A stretch of DNA of 64,000 nucleotides from Actinophytocola gossypii (GCF_025165815.1 NZ_JAFFZE010000017.1:186001-250000), one strand, 5' to 3'. Positions 36,264 through 45,655 are shown, counted from the first letter of the stretch. Numbers and translations: made by a program. Notes: generated from the letters alone by a model not told the origin.

Positions 36264-37082
36264 TCAGCGGGCCGGCAGCTCCGCGACCTGGCCGGCGGGC
36301 GGCGCGGTGATCTCCACCGGCTCGCCCCAGTCGGTGTAGTCCAGCTGGATGCTGGCCTTCGCGGCCTTGCCGGAGGCCGGGTCGGCCAGCGGCATGTCGA
36401 CCTTCATCCGGACCGGCAGGTCCTCCTCGTCGACCCACAGCTCGATCGGGAAGTCCTTGAGGCCGGCCTGCCGCAGGGCCTTGCGCACCATCGGGTCCTG
36501 CTGCTGTTCGGCGACCTTCTGGACGTCGACGATGATCCGGTAGTGGGTGGTCCGCTCGCCGTTGACCTCGACGCCCTCCTCCTGCGCGGTGATCGTGCCG
36601 GCGTCCTGGAACTGCTCGAGCGTGCGCCGCGGATCCGCGTTCTGGCGCATCTGCTCGGTCATGGTGGCGAGTGCCTTCGACAGCGGGTCGTCGCCCTCCT
36701 GGTCGATCCTGAGCCACGACTTGCCCGGCTCGACCTCCTGCGGCGTGCGCACGTACAGCACGCCGTCGGTGAACACGACCGACATCTCACCCGACGGCGT
36801 CGACATCGTCATGTCCATCGACGCCTGGTCCGCGCCCACCTCGAGATCGCCCTCGCCGGTCAGCTTCATCCCGGCCGCGTCGGCGGTCATCTCCAGGTGC
36901 GCGGTGTTGGTCTGCTCCGTGCTGTCACCGATCGACTGCGCCAGCGCGGCGAGGTTGGTCGCCGCCTGTTCGTTGCCGCCGGAGTTGTTCGATGCCGCTT
37001 CGTCGCCGCCGCCCTGCTCGCCGCACGCGCCCAGCGTGACGGCCAGCGCGAACGCGGACAGCGCCGCTCCCAGCTTGCGCAT
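36264..37082 (-). CDS. Lipoprotein with LppX/LprG-like fold signature
   Basis: 272 residues. Signal peptide MRKLGAALSAFALAVTLGAC with lipobox LGAC, then a Gly/Asn/Ser-rich spacer and a beta-sheet domain with alternating hydrophobic strands (TAHLEMTADAAGMKLTGEGD, ASMDMTMSTPSGEMSVVF) and a KDFPIELWVDEEDLPVRMKV strand. This pattern resembles the LolA/LppX/LprG class of lipid-carrying lipoproteins in actinobacteria; a lipid-binding role is plausible only. ATG 37082 fits the signal peptide. A fragment of a second copy lies just upstream (37140-37220). Confidence 0.75.
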   Translation of the reverse strand: MRKLGAALSAFALAVTLGACGEQGGGDEAASNNSGGNEQAATNLAALAQSIGDSTEQTNTAHLEMTADAAGMKLTGEGDLEVGADQASMDMTMSTPSGEMSVVFTDGVLYVRTPQEVEPGKSWLRIDQEGDDPLSKALATMTEQMRQNADPRRTLEQFQDAGTITAQEEGVEVNGERTTHYRIIVDVQKVAEQQQDPMVRKALRQAGLKDFPIELWVDEEDLPVRMKVDMPLADPASGKAAKASIQLDYTDWGEPVEITAPPAGQVAELPAR

Positions 37083-37139
37083 CCCCGACCATCCCTCTCG
37101 AATTGGTGACGTTCTCGTCGCGAGAGGAGTAGCCCCGGA

Positions 37140-37220
37140 TCAGCCGGCGTAATCGTCTGGGCGCGCGGTCACCCACAGCTCGATCGGGAAGTCCTTGATA
37201 CCGGCCAACTCCGCGACGGC
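37140..37220 (-). pseudogene. Remnant of a second LppX-like lipoprotein gene
   Basis: The minus strand encodes IKDFPIELWV followed by TARPDDYAG and a stop at 37140-37142. IKDFPIELWV almost matches LKDFPIELWV of the intact lipoprotein. At DNA level ACCCACAGCTCGATCGGGAA and eight further bases are identical at 36431-36458 and 37172-37199. No signal peptide or N-terminal part remains, so this is a short duplicated scrap whose frame has run into unrelated sequence. Confidence 0.6.
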
Positions 37221-37270
37221 GGTCCAGGCAGACGAACCGAAATGACCCCGAACCGGGATATCCGGGAAGC

Positions 37271-38293
37271 TCAGTCGGCGTACTCGTCCAGTCGGCCGCG
37301 GGAGGCGAGCAGCCGGCGCAGCGACAGCAGCCGGCCGGGGGAGGCCTCGCCCTCCGCGACGACCACGTCCAGCACGCAGTCCGGGTCCTCCGGCGGCCCG
37401 AGGTGCCCGCAGTTCGACGGGCACTCCTCGGCCGGCTCCACGAACTCGTCGAACGCCGACACGATGTCGTCCGGGCCGATGTGCGCGAGCCCGAACGAGC
37501 GGATGCCGGGGGTGTCCACCACCCAGCCGCCGCCGGGCAGCGGCAACGCGACCGCCGCGGTGGACGTGTGCCGGCCCTTGCCGACCGCGCTCACCGCCGA
37601 CACCGCGCGGTCCGCGTCCGGCACCAACGTGTTCACCAGCGTCGACTTGCCGACCCCGGAGTGCCCGACCAGCGCGGAGACCTGGTCGGCGAGGCGCTCG
37701 CGCACCGCGTCCGGCTCGCGGTCGCTGCGGGTCACCAGCACCGGCAGGTCCAGCTCGGCGTAGGCGGCGGTGATCTCGTCCGGCGGCGCCAGGTCCGCCT
37801 TCGTCAGGCACAGCACGGGTTTCAGCCCGCCCGCGTACGCGGCGACCAGGCAGCGGTCGATGAACCCGGTGCGCGGCGGGGGATCCGCGAGCGCGCACAC
37901 GATCAGCAGCTGCTGCGCGTTGGCCACCACCACCCGCTCGTACGGGTCGTTGTCGTCGGCGGTGCGGCGCAGCACGCTGGACCGGTCGGCGACCCGCACC
38001 ACCCGCGCGAGCGTGTCCGGCCGACCGGACGTGTCCCCGACCAGATCCACCAGGTCACCGACGACGATCGGGGTGCGCCCCAGCTCGCGCGCCCGCATCG
38101 CCACGACCTCCTGGTCCGGGTCACCGTCCAGCGCACAGGTCCACCGACCACGGTCGACGCCGACGACCATCGCCGCGCGCGCGTCCGCGTGCTCGGGCCT
38201 GCGCTTGCTGCGGGGACGGGTGCCCTTGCCCGGCCGCACCCGGACGTCCGACTCGTCCAGCCGCTCCCACGCCCGCCGCCCGCGCCGGCTCAT
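37271..38293 (-). CDS. rsgA: Small ribosomal subunit biogenesis GTPase RsgA
   Basis: 340 residues. Circularly permuted GTPase: an N-terminal OB-like domain is followed by G4 (LTKADL), then G1 ([14 protein letters not shown]), G3 (DTPGIR) and a C-terminal zinc-finger region ([17 protein letters not shown]). It helps late maturation of the 30S subunit. ATG 38293 overlaps the aroA stop (ATGA), giving an aroA-rsgA operon as in mycobacteria. The basic N-terminal extension with [20 protein letters not shown] is typical of the actinobacterial form. Confidence 0.93.
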   Translation of the reverse strand: MSRRGRRAWERLDESDVRVRPGKGTRPRSKRRPEHADARAAMVVGVDRGRWTCALDGDPDQEVVAMRARELGRTPIVVGDLVDLVGDTSGRPDTLARVVRVADRSSVLRRTADDNDPYERVVVANAQQLLIVCALADPPPRTGFIDRCLVAAYAGGLKPVLCLTKADLAPPDEITAAYAELDLPVLVTRSDREPDAVRERLADQVSALVGHSGVGKSTLVNTLVPDADRAVSAVSAVGKGRHTSTAAVALPLPGGGWVVDTPGIRSFGLAHIGPDDIVSAFDEFVEPAEECPSNCGHLGPPEDPDCVLDVVVAEGEASPGRLLSLRRLLASRGRLDEYAD

Positions 38294-39570
38294 CGCGAAC
38301 CGCCGGCCTCGTTTCTGAGCATTGCTGTCCACATCGCCGGGAAGTCCGGGAGGGTCTTGGCCGTGGTCGCGATGTCGTCGACCTCGACGCCCGGCACGAG
38401 CAGGCCGACGATCGCGCCCGCGGTCGCCATCCGGTGGTCGGCGTAGGCGTGCCAGGTGCCGCCGTGCAGCGGGGCCGGGCGGATCTGCAGGCCGTCCTCG
38501 GTCTCGTTCGCGTCGCCGCCGAGGCCGGTGATCTCGGCGACCAGCGCGGCGAGCCGGTCGGTCTCGTGCCCGCGCAGGTGCGCGATACCGCGCAGCACCG
38601 ACGGGCCGCCGGCGAGCGCGGCCATCGCGGCCACCGTCGGGGTCAGCTCGCCGACGTCGTGCAGGTCCACGTCGATGCCGGTCAGCTGCTCGGGGCCGGT
38701 GACGGTGAGCCCGCCGGCGTCCCGGGTGACCTCGCAGCCCATCCGCGCGGCGATGTCGCCGATCACGTCACCTGGCTGGGTGGTGTTCGCCGGCCAGTCC
38801 GGCACGGTCACGCTGCCGCCGGTGACCGCGGCGGCGGCCAGGAACGGGGTCGCGTTGGACAGGTCCGGCTCGACCGTCCAGTCGCGGGTGCCGACCGGAC
38901 CCGGCGCGACCCGCCAGGTGTTCGGTTCGGCGTCGTCGACCTCGACGCCCGCCTCGCGGAGCATCGCCACGGTCATGTCGATGTGCGGCAGCGACGGCAC
39001 CGGCTTGCCGTCGTGGTGCACGGTCAGGCCCTGGTCGTAGCGGGCGCCGGCGAGCAGCAGCCCGGAGACGAACTGGGAGGACGCCGACGCGTCGATGGTG
39101 ACCGTCCCGCCCGGCAGGTTTCCCTTGCCGCGCAGGGTGAACGGCAGCGTGTCGCCCTCGACGACCGCGCCGAGCGCGCGCAGGGCGTCCAGCACCGTGC
39201 CCATCGGCCGCTCCCTGGCCCTCGGGTCCCCGTCGAACGCCACGTCGCCGTCGGCGACCGCCGCGACCGGCGGCACGAACCGCATCACGGTTCCGGCGAG
39301 CCCGCAGTCCACGTCCGCCGGCCCGGACAGGCCCTGGTGCGGACCGACCCGGACACCCGTGCCGTCCACCTCCACCGGCACGCCGAGCGCCCGCAGCGCG
39401 CCGACCATCAGGTCGCTGTCCCGGCTGCGCAGCGCGCCGGTCAGGGTGCCGCCGCCGTCGCTGAGCGCGGACAGCACGAGCGCGCGGTTGGTGATCGACT
39501 TGGAGCCGGGCACCGCGACGGTGGCGTGCACGGGCTCGGACGCGGTGGGCGCGGACCAGGGCTGGGTCAT
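38290..39570 (-). CDS. aroA: 3-phosphoshikimate 1-carboxyvinyltransferase (EPSP synthase)
   Basis: 426 residues. It transfers enolpyruvate from PEP to shikimate-3-phosphate in aromatic amino-acid synthesis. Diagnostic motifs are [14 protein letters not shown] at the N-terminus, [15 protein letters not shown] (equivalent of the LGNAGTAMR loop), the [12 protein letters not shown] substrate segment and the C-terminal [15 protein letters not shown]. The two-domain inside-out barrel is complete. Start ATG 39570; divergent from the SRAP gene with a 93-bp gap; overlaps rsgA downstream. Confidence 0.95.
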   Translation of the reverse strand: MTQPWSAPTASEPVHATVAVPGSKSITNRALVLSALSDGGGTLTGALRSRDSDLMVGALRALGVPVEVDGTGVRVGPHQGLSGPADVDCGLAGTVMRFVPPVAAVADGDVAFDGDPRARERPMGTVLDALRALGAVVEGDTLPFTLRGKGNLPGGTVTIDASASSQFVSGLLLAGARYDQGLTVHHDGKPVPSLPHIDMTVAMLREAGVEVDDAEPNTWRVAPGPVGTRDWTVEPDLSNATPFLAAAAVTGGSVTVPDWPANTTQPGDVIGDIAARMGCEVTRDAGGLTVTGPEQLTGIDVDLHDVGELTPTVAAMAALAGGPSVLRGIAHLRGHETDRLAALVAEITGLGGDANETEDGLQIRPAPLHGGTWHAYADHRMATAGAIVGLLVPGVEVDDIATTAKTLPDFPAMWTAMLRNEAGGSR

Positions 39571-39663
39571 GCCCCGATCCTCCCGCATCCGGGCATCCCC
39601 GGTGCGGACTGTCGGTGCGACGTGCCACGATCGTCGTGACCGGCCGGTGGAGGTGGACGAGAC

Positions 39664-40422
39664 ATGTGTGGCAGGTACGCGGCGGCGAAGGACCCGGCGA
39701 CGCTGGCCGCCGAGTTCGACGCGGAGGACGCCACCGACGACCACGCGCCACCCGCCGACCACAACGTCGCGCCCACCAAGGACATCGTCGCCGTGGTGCA
39801 GCGCCACCCGCGCGACGAGCACGGCGAGCCCGACCCGAGCACCACCGTGCGCAGTCTGCGGGTGATGCGCTGGGGCCTGATCCCGCCGTGGGCGAAGGAC
39901 CGCTCGATGGGCGCCAGGATGATCAACGCTCGCTCGGAGACGGCCGCCACCAGCCGCGCGTTCAAGTCCTCGCTGGCCAGGCGCCGCTGTCTGCTGCCGG
40001 CCGACGGCTGGTTCGAGTGGCGCCGCGAGGGCGGCCGCAAGCAGCCGTTCTTCATGACCCGCCCGGACGGCGAGAGCCTCGCCATGGCCGGCCTGTGGAC
40101 CACCTGGCGCGACCCGGCCGAGCAGGACGCCCCGCCGCTGGTCACCGCGGCCGTGCTCACCACCGACGCGGTCGGCCCGCTCGCCGACGTGCACGACCGG
40201 ATGCCGCTGCTGATGAGCCGCGACCACTGGGCCGCCTGGCTCGACCCGGACGCCGAGGACCCCGGCGACCTGCTCACCTCGCCGCCCCTGGAGCTGATCG
40301 GGTCGCTGGAGCTGTGCCCGGTCTCCACCAGGGTCAACAACGTCCGCAACAACGGTCCCGAGCTGGTCGCCCGCGACGAGCCGGTCACCGACCTCGACGA
40401 GCCGACCCTGTTCGACACATGA
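39664..40422 (+). CDS. SOS response-associated peptidase (SRAP/HMCES family)
   Basis: 252 residues. The protein starts Met-Cys, and Cys2 is the residue that cross-links to abasic sites in single-stranded DNA after removal of Met1. Other active-site elements are the NVAPTKD segment, RMINARSET, the glutamate in [10 protein letters not shown] and the histidine in [12 protein letters not shown]. It protects replication forks from abasic-site breakage. ATG 39664 gives the obligatory MCGRY start. Its stop overlaps the next gene (ATGA). Neighbours aroA and rsgA match the mycobacterial order. Confidence 0.94.
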   Translation: MCGRYAAAKDPATLAAEFDAEDATDDHAPPADHNVAPTKDIVAVVQRHPRDEHGEPDPSTTVRSLRVMRWGLIPPWAKDRSMGARMINARSETAATSRAFKSSLARRRCLLPADGWFEWRREGGRKQPFFMTRPDGESLAMAGLWTTWRDPAEQDAPPLVTAAVLTTDAVGPLADVHDRMPLLMSRDHWAAWLDPDAEDPGDLLTSPPLELIGSLELCPVSTRVNNVRNNGPELVARDEPVTDLDEPTLFDT

Positions 40423-41030
40423 CCACGATCACCGTCGACACCCCGCACGGTCCGGCCAGGGCCGAGCTGCACACCGCCGAGGAGGGCCGCGCCGCCCTGC
40501 TCCTCGGCCACGGCGCCGGCGGCGGGGTCGGCGCTCCCGACCTGGTGGCCGCCACCCGGGGCGCCCGGGCCGCCGGCGTGCACGTCGCGCTGGTCGAGCA
40601 GCCGTACCGGGTCGCCGGCCGCCGCGCCCCCGCACCCGCCCACCAGCTGGACACGGCATGGCTCGCGGTCGCCGAGGCGCTGTGCGACGCGTGGTTCGAC
40701 GACCTGCCGCTGGTGTTCGGCGGCCGGTCCTCCGGCGGCCGGGTGGCCTGCCGCACGTCCGCCGACGGGCAGGCGGTGGCGGTGCTCTGCCTGGCGTTCC
40801 CGGTGCACCCGCCGGGCAGGCCGGACAAGACCCGGATGCCCGAGCTGGACGCGGTGACCGTGCCGGTGCTGGTCGTACAGGGCGAGAACGACCCGTTCGG
40901 CATGCCGGGCGCGGGCGCGCACCGGGAGATCGCCGTCTTCCCCGGCGACCACTCGCTGCGCCGCGACGCCACCGGCATCGCCACGGCGGTGGAGGAGTGG
41001 CTGAACCGGATCCTGCGGCCCCTGGGTTGA
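40419..41030 (+). CDS. Alpha/beta-hydrolase family protein (Tex30/dienelactone hydrolase-like)
   Basis: 203 residues, small cytosolic alpha/beta hydrolase. [12 protein letters not shown] is the oxyanion loop, [13 protein letters not shown] the nucleophile elbow, QGENDPFG carries the acid and FPGDHSLRR the histidine. The sequence type matches the Tex30/KANL3-like group, whose substrates are not well known. Translationally coupled to the SRAP gene by an ATGA overlap, so the pair is one transcript; a DNA-repair link is only suggested by that. Ends just before the sigH promoter. Confidence 0.85.
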   Translation: MTTITVDTPHGPARAELHTAEEGRAALLLGHGAGGGVGAPDLVAATRGARAAGVHVALVEQPYRVAGRRAPAPAHQLDTAWLAVAEALCDAWFDDLPLVFGGRSSGGRVACRTSADGQAVAVLCLAFPVHPPGRPDKTRMPELDAVTVPVLVVQGENDPFGMPGAGAHREIAVFPGDHSLRRDATGIATAVEEWLNRILRPLG

Positions 41031-41039
41031 CCCTCGGCC

Positions 41040-41066
41040 GGGAATGTGCATGGGCCCGGGCTTGTT
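41040..41066 (+). promoter_or_regulatory. SigR/SigH-type promoter in front of sigH
   Basis: GGGAAT at 41040-41045 and GTT at 41064-41066 are separated by exactly 18 bases. This matches the thiol-oxidative-stress consensus GGGAAT-N18-GTT used by SigR of Streptomyces and SigH of mycobacteria. It lies about 106 bp upstream of the sigH start, consistent with positive autoregulation. Confidence 0.8.
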
Positions 41067-41171
41067 GATCCGGGCGTGCCTTCCGACGTGCTGAACAGGA
41101 CCCGCCGCGTATCCTCGACGGTGTCCCATGCGTATCCGACCATGGGACGGTTCCAACTGGAAGGGAGCACG

Positions 41172-41804
41172 GTGCCACGCACCGATACCCACCCCCCGGA
41201 GGTCGACGCGGTCGAAACCGAGGCGCAGCGGATCGAGCGGTTCGAGCGGGACGCGATGCCCCTGCTCGACCAGCTCTACGCGGCTGCCCTGCGGATGACG
41301 CGCAACCCGGCCGACGCGGAGGACCTGGTCCAGGAGACCTACCTGAAGGCCTACGCCGCGTTCGCGTCCTTCTCCAAGGGCACGAACCTCAAGGCGTGGT
41401 TGTACCGGATCCTCACCAACACCTACATCAACGGCTACCGCAAGCGGCAACGCCAGCCGCTGCAGTCGCCGACCGAGGAGATCACCGACTGGCAGCTCGC
41501 GCAGGCCGAGAGCCACACCTCGACCGGGCTGCGCTCGGCCGAGCTGGAGGCCATGGACCGGCTGCCGGACAACGACGTCAAGGACGCCCTGCAGCAGCTG
41601 CCGGAGGACTTCCGGCTGGCCGTGTACCTCGCCGACGTCGAGGGTTTCGCGTACAAGGAGATCGCGGAGATAATGCACACGCCGATCGGCACGGTGATGT
41701 CCAGGCTGCACCGTGGCCGTCGGCAGCTTCGTGATTTGCTGGCCGGGGTCGCGCGGGACCGAGGGTTCCTGCGCTCGACCGAGCAAGAGGTGACCGGATC
41801 GTGA
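41172..41804 (+). CDS. sigH: ECF sigma factor SigH/SigR (thiol-oxidative stress)
   Basis: 210 residues. Region 2 ([40 protein letters not shown]) and region 4 ([40 protein letters not shown]) are complete and match the SigR/SigH group. It drives thioredoxin, mycothiol and protease genes under disulfide stress. The GTG start has GGGAG upstream. The rsrA start overlaps the sigH stop (GTGA). A consensus promoter of its own type at 41040-41066 implies autoregulation. Confidence 0.95.
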   Translation: MPRTDTHPPEVDAVETEAQRIERFERDAMPLLDQLYAAALRMTRNPADAEDLVQETYLKAYAAFASFSKGTNLKAWLYRILTNTYINGYRKRQRQPLQSPTEEITDWQLAQAESHTSTGLRSAELEAMDRLPDNDVKDALQQLPEDFRLAVYLADVEGFAYKEIAEIMHTPIGTVMSRLHRGRRQLRDLLAGVARDRGFLRSTEQEVTGS

Positions 41805-42073
41805 GCTGCGGCAAACCACATGAGACGGACTGTGACGAAGTGCTCGAGGAGGTCTGGCTGTTCCTCGACCACGAGTGCGACCAGGGCCGCCGGGAGCTGC
41901 TGGAGAAGCACCTGGACGAGTGCAGCCCGTGCCTGGAGCAGTTCGGCATCGAGGAGCACCTCAAGGTCCTGCTGAAGAGCAAGTGCGGCGGCGACCACGC
42001 GCCCGAGACGCTCAAGCAGCGGCTGCGGGACAAGATCAGGGAGACCGTGACCGAACATCGCGAGCAGGCGTGA
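41801..42073 (+). CDS. rsrA: Redox-sensitive zinc anti-sigma factor RsrA/RshA
   Basis: 90 residues, ZAS family. Cys3, Cys11, His37, Cys41 and Cys44 (HLDECSPC) sit at the same positions as in Streptomyces RsrA. The later Cys62 is kept, while the neighbouring Cys61 is replaced by Lys. Under disulfide stress zinc is lost and the sigma factor released. GTG start overlaps the sigH stop, ensuring coupled synthesis. Identification is secure from motif and context. Confidence 0.95.
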   Translation: MSCGKPHETDCDEVLEEVWLFLDHECDQGRRELLEKHLDECSPCLEQFGIEEHLKVLLKSKCGGDHAPETLKQRLRDKIRETVTEHREQA

Positions 42074-42096
42074 CCGGCTCGCGCAGGGCCTGAGCC

Positions 42097-43602
42097 TTGT
42101 CGACCCTCTCCGACCTGCTCGCCGAGCACACCAAGCTCTCCGGCGGCGAGGTCGACCACCTGCAGATGGTGGTCGCCGAGTGGCAGCTGCTGTCCGACCT
42201 GTCGTTCGCCGACCTGCTGATGTGGGTTCCGGTCGGCGAACCGCCGACGCCGGCCCAGCCGGACGTCGAGTACCTGTGCGTCGCGCAGGCCCGCGCGACC
42301 ACGGCGCCCACCGCGCACCCCGAGGACGTCGTCGGCAGCACGCTCGCCGTCGCCGACCACCCGCAGCTGCGCCGCGCGACCGAGGAGCGGCGGATCTGCC
42401 GCGAGGAGGACCCGCGCTGGTACCACGGCGTCCCGGTCCGCCGCGAGGCCGTGCCGGTGACCTTCGACGACAAGGTCATCGCCGTGCTGTCCAGGGAGAC
42501 CGACCTGGCGGTGCCCCGGGTGCCCAGCTCGCTGGAGATCGCCTACCTCGGTATCGCCGCCGACCTGTGCCAGATGGTCGCCGACGGCACGTTCCCGACC
42601 TCCGAGCCCGCCGCGGACGTGCACACCAGCCCTCGGGTCGGCGACGGCCTGATCCGCCTGGACCCGACCGGCGCGGTGGTGTTCGCGAGCCCCAACGCCC
42701 AGTCCGCGTACCACCGGATGGGTCACCCGGCCGAGCTGGTCGGCGTGCGGCTGGCGCCGCTCACCCGGGGCCTGATCGCCGACCCGTTCGACGCCACCGA
42801 GATCGCGCAGCGGATCCTGGCCGCGCTGGACGGCCAGCCGAGCATGCGCGCGGAGGCGGAGTCGCACCGGGGCGCCGGCGTGCTGTTCCGGGCGCTGCCG
42901 CTGCGGCCGGGCGGCAAGGCGGCCGGCGCGCTGGTCCTGGTCCGGGACGTGACCGAGGTGCGCAGGCGTGACCGGGCGCTGATGTCGAAGGACGCGACGA
43001 TCCGGGAGATCCACCACCGGGTCAAGAACAACCTGCAGACCGTCGCCGCGCTGCTGCGCCTGCAGTCCCGCCGCACCGCGAGCACGGAGGCGCGGGCGGC
43101 GCTGGCCGAGTCGGTCCGCCGGGTGGCCGCGATCGCGATGGTGCACGAGGCGCTGTCCACGTCGGTGGACGAGAAGGTGGACCTGAACAAGCTGCTGGAC
43201 AAGGTGATCCCGGTAGTCGGCGACGTCGCGGTGGCGGAGAACCACGTGCGCGTCCGGCGGACCGGCCAGTTCGGCGTGGTGGCCGCGGAGGTGGCGACGC
43301 CGCTGGTGATGGTGCTGACCGAGCTGGTGCAGAACGCGATCGAGCACGCCTACCCGACCGGGGTCACCGGCGACGTCGAGGTCTCCGCCGAGCGCACCGC
43401 CCGCTGGCTGGACGTCATCGTGTCCGACGACGGCCGGGGCCTGCCGAAGGGCTTCTCCCTGGAACGCTCGAACGGCCTCGGCCTGCAGATCGTCCGCACC
43501 CTGGTGGAGTCCGAGCTGCGCGGCTCGCTGTCCATGCGCAACCGCCCGCGCGGCGGAACCGAGGCCGTCCTGCGCGTCCCGCTCGCCCACCGCCGCACCT
43601 GA
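42097..43602 (+). CDS. pdtaS: Sensor histidine kinase PdtaS (Rv3220c-like)
   Basis: 501 residues, soluble. N-terminal GAF-like domain (about 1-150), PAS domain (about 180-285), then a HisKA_2 dimerisation motif EIHHRVKNNLQTVAALLRLQ with the phosphoacceptor at about His306, and an HWE/HATPase domain ending GTEAVLRVPL. In mycobacteria PdtaS signals to the RNA-binding antiterminator PdtaR. The TTG start at 42097 is accepted because the following STLSDLLAEHTKL aligns with the known family start, although the ribosome-binding site is weak. No pdtaR lies nearby, as in mycobacteria, where the two genes are unlinked. Confidence 0.93.
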   Translation: MSTLSDLLAEHTKLSGGEVDHLQMVVAEWQLLSDLSFADLLMWVPVGEPPTPAQPDVEYLCVAQARATTAPTAHPEDVVGSTLAVADHPQLRRATEERRICREEDPRWYHGVPVRREAVPVTFDDKVIAVLSRETDLAVPRVPSSLEIAYLGIAADLCQMVADGTFPTSEPAADVHTSPRVGDGLIRLDPTGAVVFASPNAQSAYHRMGHPAELVGVRLAPLTRGLIADPFDATEIAQRILAALDGQPSMRAEAESHRGAGVLFRALPLRPGGKAAGALVLVRDVTEVRRRDRALMSKDATIREIHHRVKNNLQTVAALLRLQSRRTASTEARAALAESVRRVAAIAMVHEALSTSVDEKVDLNKLLDKVIPVVGDVAVAENHVRVRRTGQFGVVAAEVATPLVMVLTELVQNAIEHAYPTGVTGDVEVSAERTARWLDVIVSDDGRGLPKGFSLERSNGLGLQIVRTLVESELRGSLSMRNRPRGGTEAVLRVPLAHRRT

Positions 43603-43605
43603 AAT

Positions 43606-43628
43606 GCGATGAAGGCGTCCTTCGTCGC
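43606..43628. repeat. TGAAGG...CCTTC palindromic element
   Basis: GCGATGAAGG-CGT-CCTTCGTCGC, one mismatch in 10-bp arms, immediately followed by a diverged second copy (43634-43660, with GATGGAGG and CCTTCGC). Same core as the palindromes at 36203 and 59342. Located directly after pdtaS. Confidence 0.7.
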
Positions 43629-43674
43629 GTTGGGTGCGATGGAGGCCTCCTTCGCTGCACCCCGGAAACGCGAA

Positions 43675-43705
43675 AGGCCCGGATCCCTTTTCGGGAGCCG
43701 GGCCT
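43675..43705. terminator. Bidirectional terminator between pdtaS and whiB1
   Basis: AGGCCCGG and TCCC pair with GGG and CCGGGCCT around a TTTTC loop; a GC-rich stem with one internal mismatch, 22 bp before the end of the convergent whiB1 gene. Confidence 0.7.
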
Positions 43706-43726
43706 CGTGGCGTCGAAAGCGGGCGA

Positions 43727-43981
43727 TCAGGCGTTGCTGCCGGTCCGCGTACGGGCGTTGCGGCGCTTGAGCGCGCGACGCTCGTCCTCACTCATTCCGC
43801 CCCACACACCTGCGTCCTGGCCGCTCTGCAGGGCCCACGTCAGGCAGTTGGAAGCGACGGTGCAGCGGTGGCAAACGGCCTTCGCCTGGGCGACCTGCAG
43901 TATGGCCGGACCGCTGGTCCCCACGGGGAAGAACAGCTCGGGGTCCTCGTCACGGCAGGCCGCGCGGTGGCGCCAGTCCAT
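43727..43981 (-). CDS. whiB1: WhiB-family iron-sulfur regulator WhiB1
   Basis: 84 residues. Cys9, Cys37, Cys40 and Cys46 are at the positions of M. tuberculosis WhiB1 and ligate a [4Fe-4S] cluster that reacts with nitric oxide. GVWGG and the basic C-terminal RRALKRRNARTR follow. WhiB1 binds the housekeeping sigma factor and is essential in mycobacteria. ATG 43981 has GGAG upstream. A perfect CRP-type palindrome lies 69 bp upstream of the start codon, matching the known cAMP-CRP control of mycobacterial whiB1. Confidence 0.96.
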   Translation of the reverse strand: MDWRHRAACRDEDPELFFPVGTSGPAILQVAQAKAVCHRCTVASNCLTWALQSGQDAGVWGGMSEDERRALKRRNARTRTGSNA

Positions 43982-44049
43982 TTCTACGTGCTCCTCGCTT
44001 TGGGCGCGTTCGGAAGCGCCTCAGTCGTCAATCCGGTCTCTTGGGGTGC

Positions 44050-44067
44050 TTGTGAATGCTTTCACAA
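44050..44067. promoter_or_regulatory. CRP-type binding site upstream of whiB1
   Basis: TTGTGAATGCTTTCACAA contains a perfect TGTGA-N6-TCACA palindrome extended by one more pair on each side. It is centred about 77 bp before the whiB1 start codon. In M. tuberculosis the CRP protein Rv3676 controls whiB1 from sites of this kind. Confidence 0.8.
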
Positions 44068-44223
44068 CCCAGCGATATGTCAAGGGTTCTTCATCAGCCC
44101 GTGCGTGAACTCACCCGAAAGATCGACGTCAGAGGCATGGCGGAGCACAGAGTAACATTTTGGTCACGACTGCGTCTCGCCCCTCAAGTCGCTCCGTGGC
44201 GATCCCGCGCCCGTGCGTCACGG

Positions 44224-45162
44224 CTACCCGACGACGGCGAGAGCATGCCGGACCGACGAAACTTTTACGCAGGTCCGCTCGCCGATCAGGTCCCCGTCGC
44301 ACTGCACGAGGACCGGCTCGGGCGAGGTGATGGTGAGCGCGGGCACGTCGTCGAGGCGGAGCAGGTTGCGACCGCGCTGCTCACCCTTTCGACTGACCGC
44401 CTGACGGAGGTGTTTGAGCACGGTCGGTAAGCGAAGGCTGCGGAGCGCGAACACCCCCAGATCGCCGTCGAAGCCGCAGCCGCGGTTGAGGTGGATCGGC
44501 CGCGTGCCGAGGTAGGTCCACGGGTCGGTGTTGGAGACGAACACCAGCCGCAGGCCCGACTCCGGCTCCGCGCCCGGGATCGACACCGTCAGCCGCGCCT
44601 TCCGCCCCGACGGGCGCAGGTACTGGGTGACCGCGACCCGCGTGTAGAGCGCCGGACTGGCCCGCTTGCCCCGCTTGCGGTCCACCTCGGCCACCACCTG
44701 GGCGTCCAGGCCGACACCCGCGGAGAAGGTGAACCAGCGCACCGGATCGCCCGGCCGGTCCGACTCGACCCGCCCCAGCCCGACCCGCCGCGACCGCCTG
44801 CCCTCCAGTGCGTGCAGCAGCTGGTGGGTCGCCTCCACCGGGTCCCGCTGTACGCCGAGCGCGCGGGCGAACACGTTCGCCGATCCGCCCGGCACGATCC
44901 CGAGCATGGGCAGTTCGGGGGACAGGCCGTGGCTCAGCAGCCCGTTGACGACCTCGTTGACCGTCCCGTCGCCGCCGTGCGCGACGACCACGTCGGCGCC
45001 GTCCGCCGCGGCCTGCGCGGCCGCGGCCATCGCGTGGCCGCGGTAGTCGGTCTCCAGGATCTCCAGCTTGTTGACCTGGCTGGCCAGCGCGTGCGCCAGC
45101 ACGTCCCGCCCGGCCGCCGTGGTCGCGGTCGCCTTCGGGTTCACCACCAGCACAGCGCGCAT
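44224..45162 (-). CDS. Diacylglycerol kinase-catalytic-domain family protein
   Basis: 312 residues. N-terminal MRAVLVVNPKATA and the phosphate loop VVAHGGDGTVNEVVNGLL, then LGIVPGGSANVFARALG, are the DAGK/sphingosine-kinase catalytic signature. The C-terminal beta-sandwich with DGDLIGERTCVKVS is typical. It phosphorylates a lipid alcohol, probably diacylglycerol or a related lipid, at the cytoplasmic membrane. ATG 45162 is chosen by the family N-terminus. It follows whiB1 on the same strand in the mycobacterial order; convergent spacing does not apply. Confidence 0.9.
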   Translation of the reverse strand: MRAVLVVNPKATATTAAGRDVLAHALASQVNKLEILETDYRGHAMAAAAQAAADGADVVVAHGGDGTVNEVVNGLLSHGLSPELPMLGIVPGGSANVFARALGVQRDPVEATHQLLHALEGRRSRRVGLGRVESDRPGDPVRWFTFSAGVGLDAQVVAEVDRKRGKRASPALYTRVAVTQYLRPSGRKARLTVSIPGAEPESGLRLVFVSNTDPWTYLGTRPIHLNRGCGFDGDLGVFALRSLRLPTVLKHLRQAVSRKGEQRGRNLLRLDDVPALTITSPEPVLVQCDGDLIGERTCVKVSSVRHALAVVG

Positions 45163-45235
45163 GACCGCAGGGTAGGCGAGTGCGGGCGGGCATTTAGGAT
45201 CCCAGTCGAACCTCACACCCGGCCGGAGGACGATC

Positions 45236-45655
45236 GTGCGCATCGCATCCGACGCCCCGCGCACCGTTCGCGCCGCGGGCGTGCTGGTCGGCCTGCAGGG
45301 GCTCGCCGGACTGGTGTTCGCGGCGGCGCTGCTGATCCGGGCGCTGGACGGCGCGTCGACGGAGGGCAACAACGTCTTCGGCGAGGCCGGGTACTTCGTC
45401 GTGCTCGGTGGCGGGGTGGTCGCGGTCGGCGTCGCGCTGGTGCTGGGCAAGCACTGGGCACGCAGTCCGGCGGTGGTGGTGGAGCTGCTGCTGCTCGGCG
45501 TCGCCTGGTACGCGGCCGGGCCGTCCGGGCGCCCGGAGTACGGGGTGCCGATCGGCCTGCTCTGCGCGCTCGTGCTGTACCTGTTGTTCGCCGGCCCGTC
45601 CCGGATGTGGTCGCTCGGCCTGGACGAGGACGAGTCGGGCAAATCGGGGCAGTAG
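45236..45655 (+). CDS. Small integral membrane protein (Rv3217c-like position)
   Basis: 139 residues with four hydrophobic segments (about 12-35, 52-70, 77-95 and 102-120) and short loops; the C-terminus is acidic (SLGLDEDESGKSG) and probably cytosolic. No catalytic motif. Function is unknown. GTG 45236 has GGAGGACG upstream. It is divergent from the DAG-kinase-type gene with a 73-bp gap. Confidence 0.72.
   Translation: MRIASDAPRTVRAAGVLVGLQGLAGLVFAAALLIRALDGASTEGNNVFGEAGYFVVLGGGVVAVGVALVLGKHWARSPAVVVELLLLGVAWYAAGPSGRPEYGVPIGLLCALVLYLLFAGPSRMWSLGLDEDESGKSGQ

Noticed and set aside
37140-37898. A 252-codon minus-strand frame ending in the lipoprotein-like scrap
   Set aside because: Most of it overlaps rsgA in another frame with shadow composition; only the last few dozen bases show similarity to the lipoprotein.
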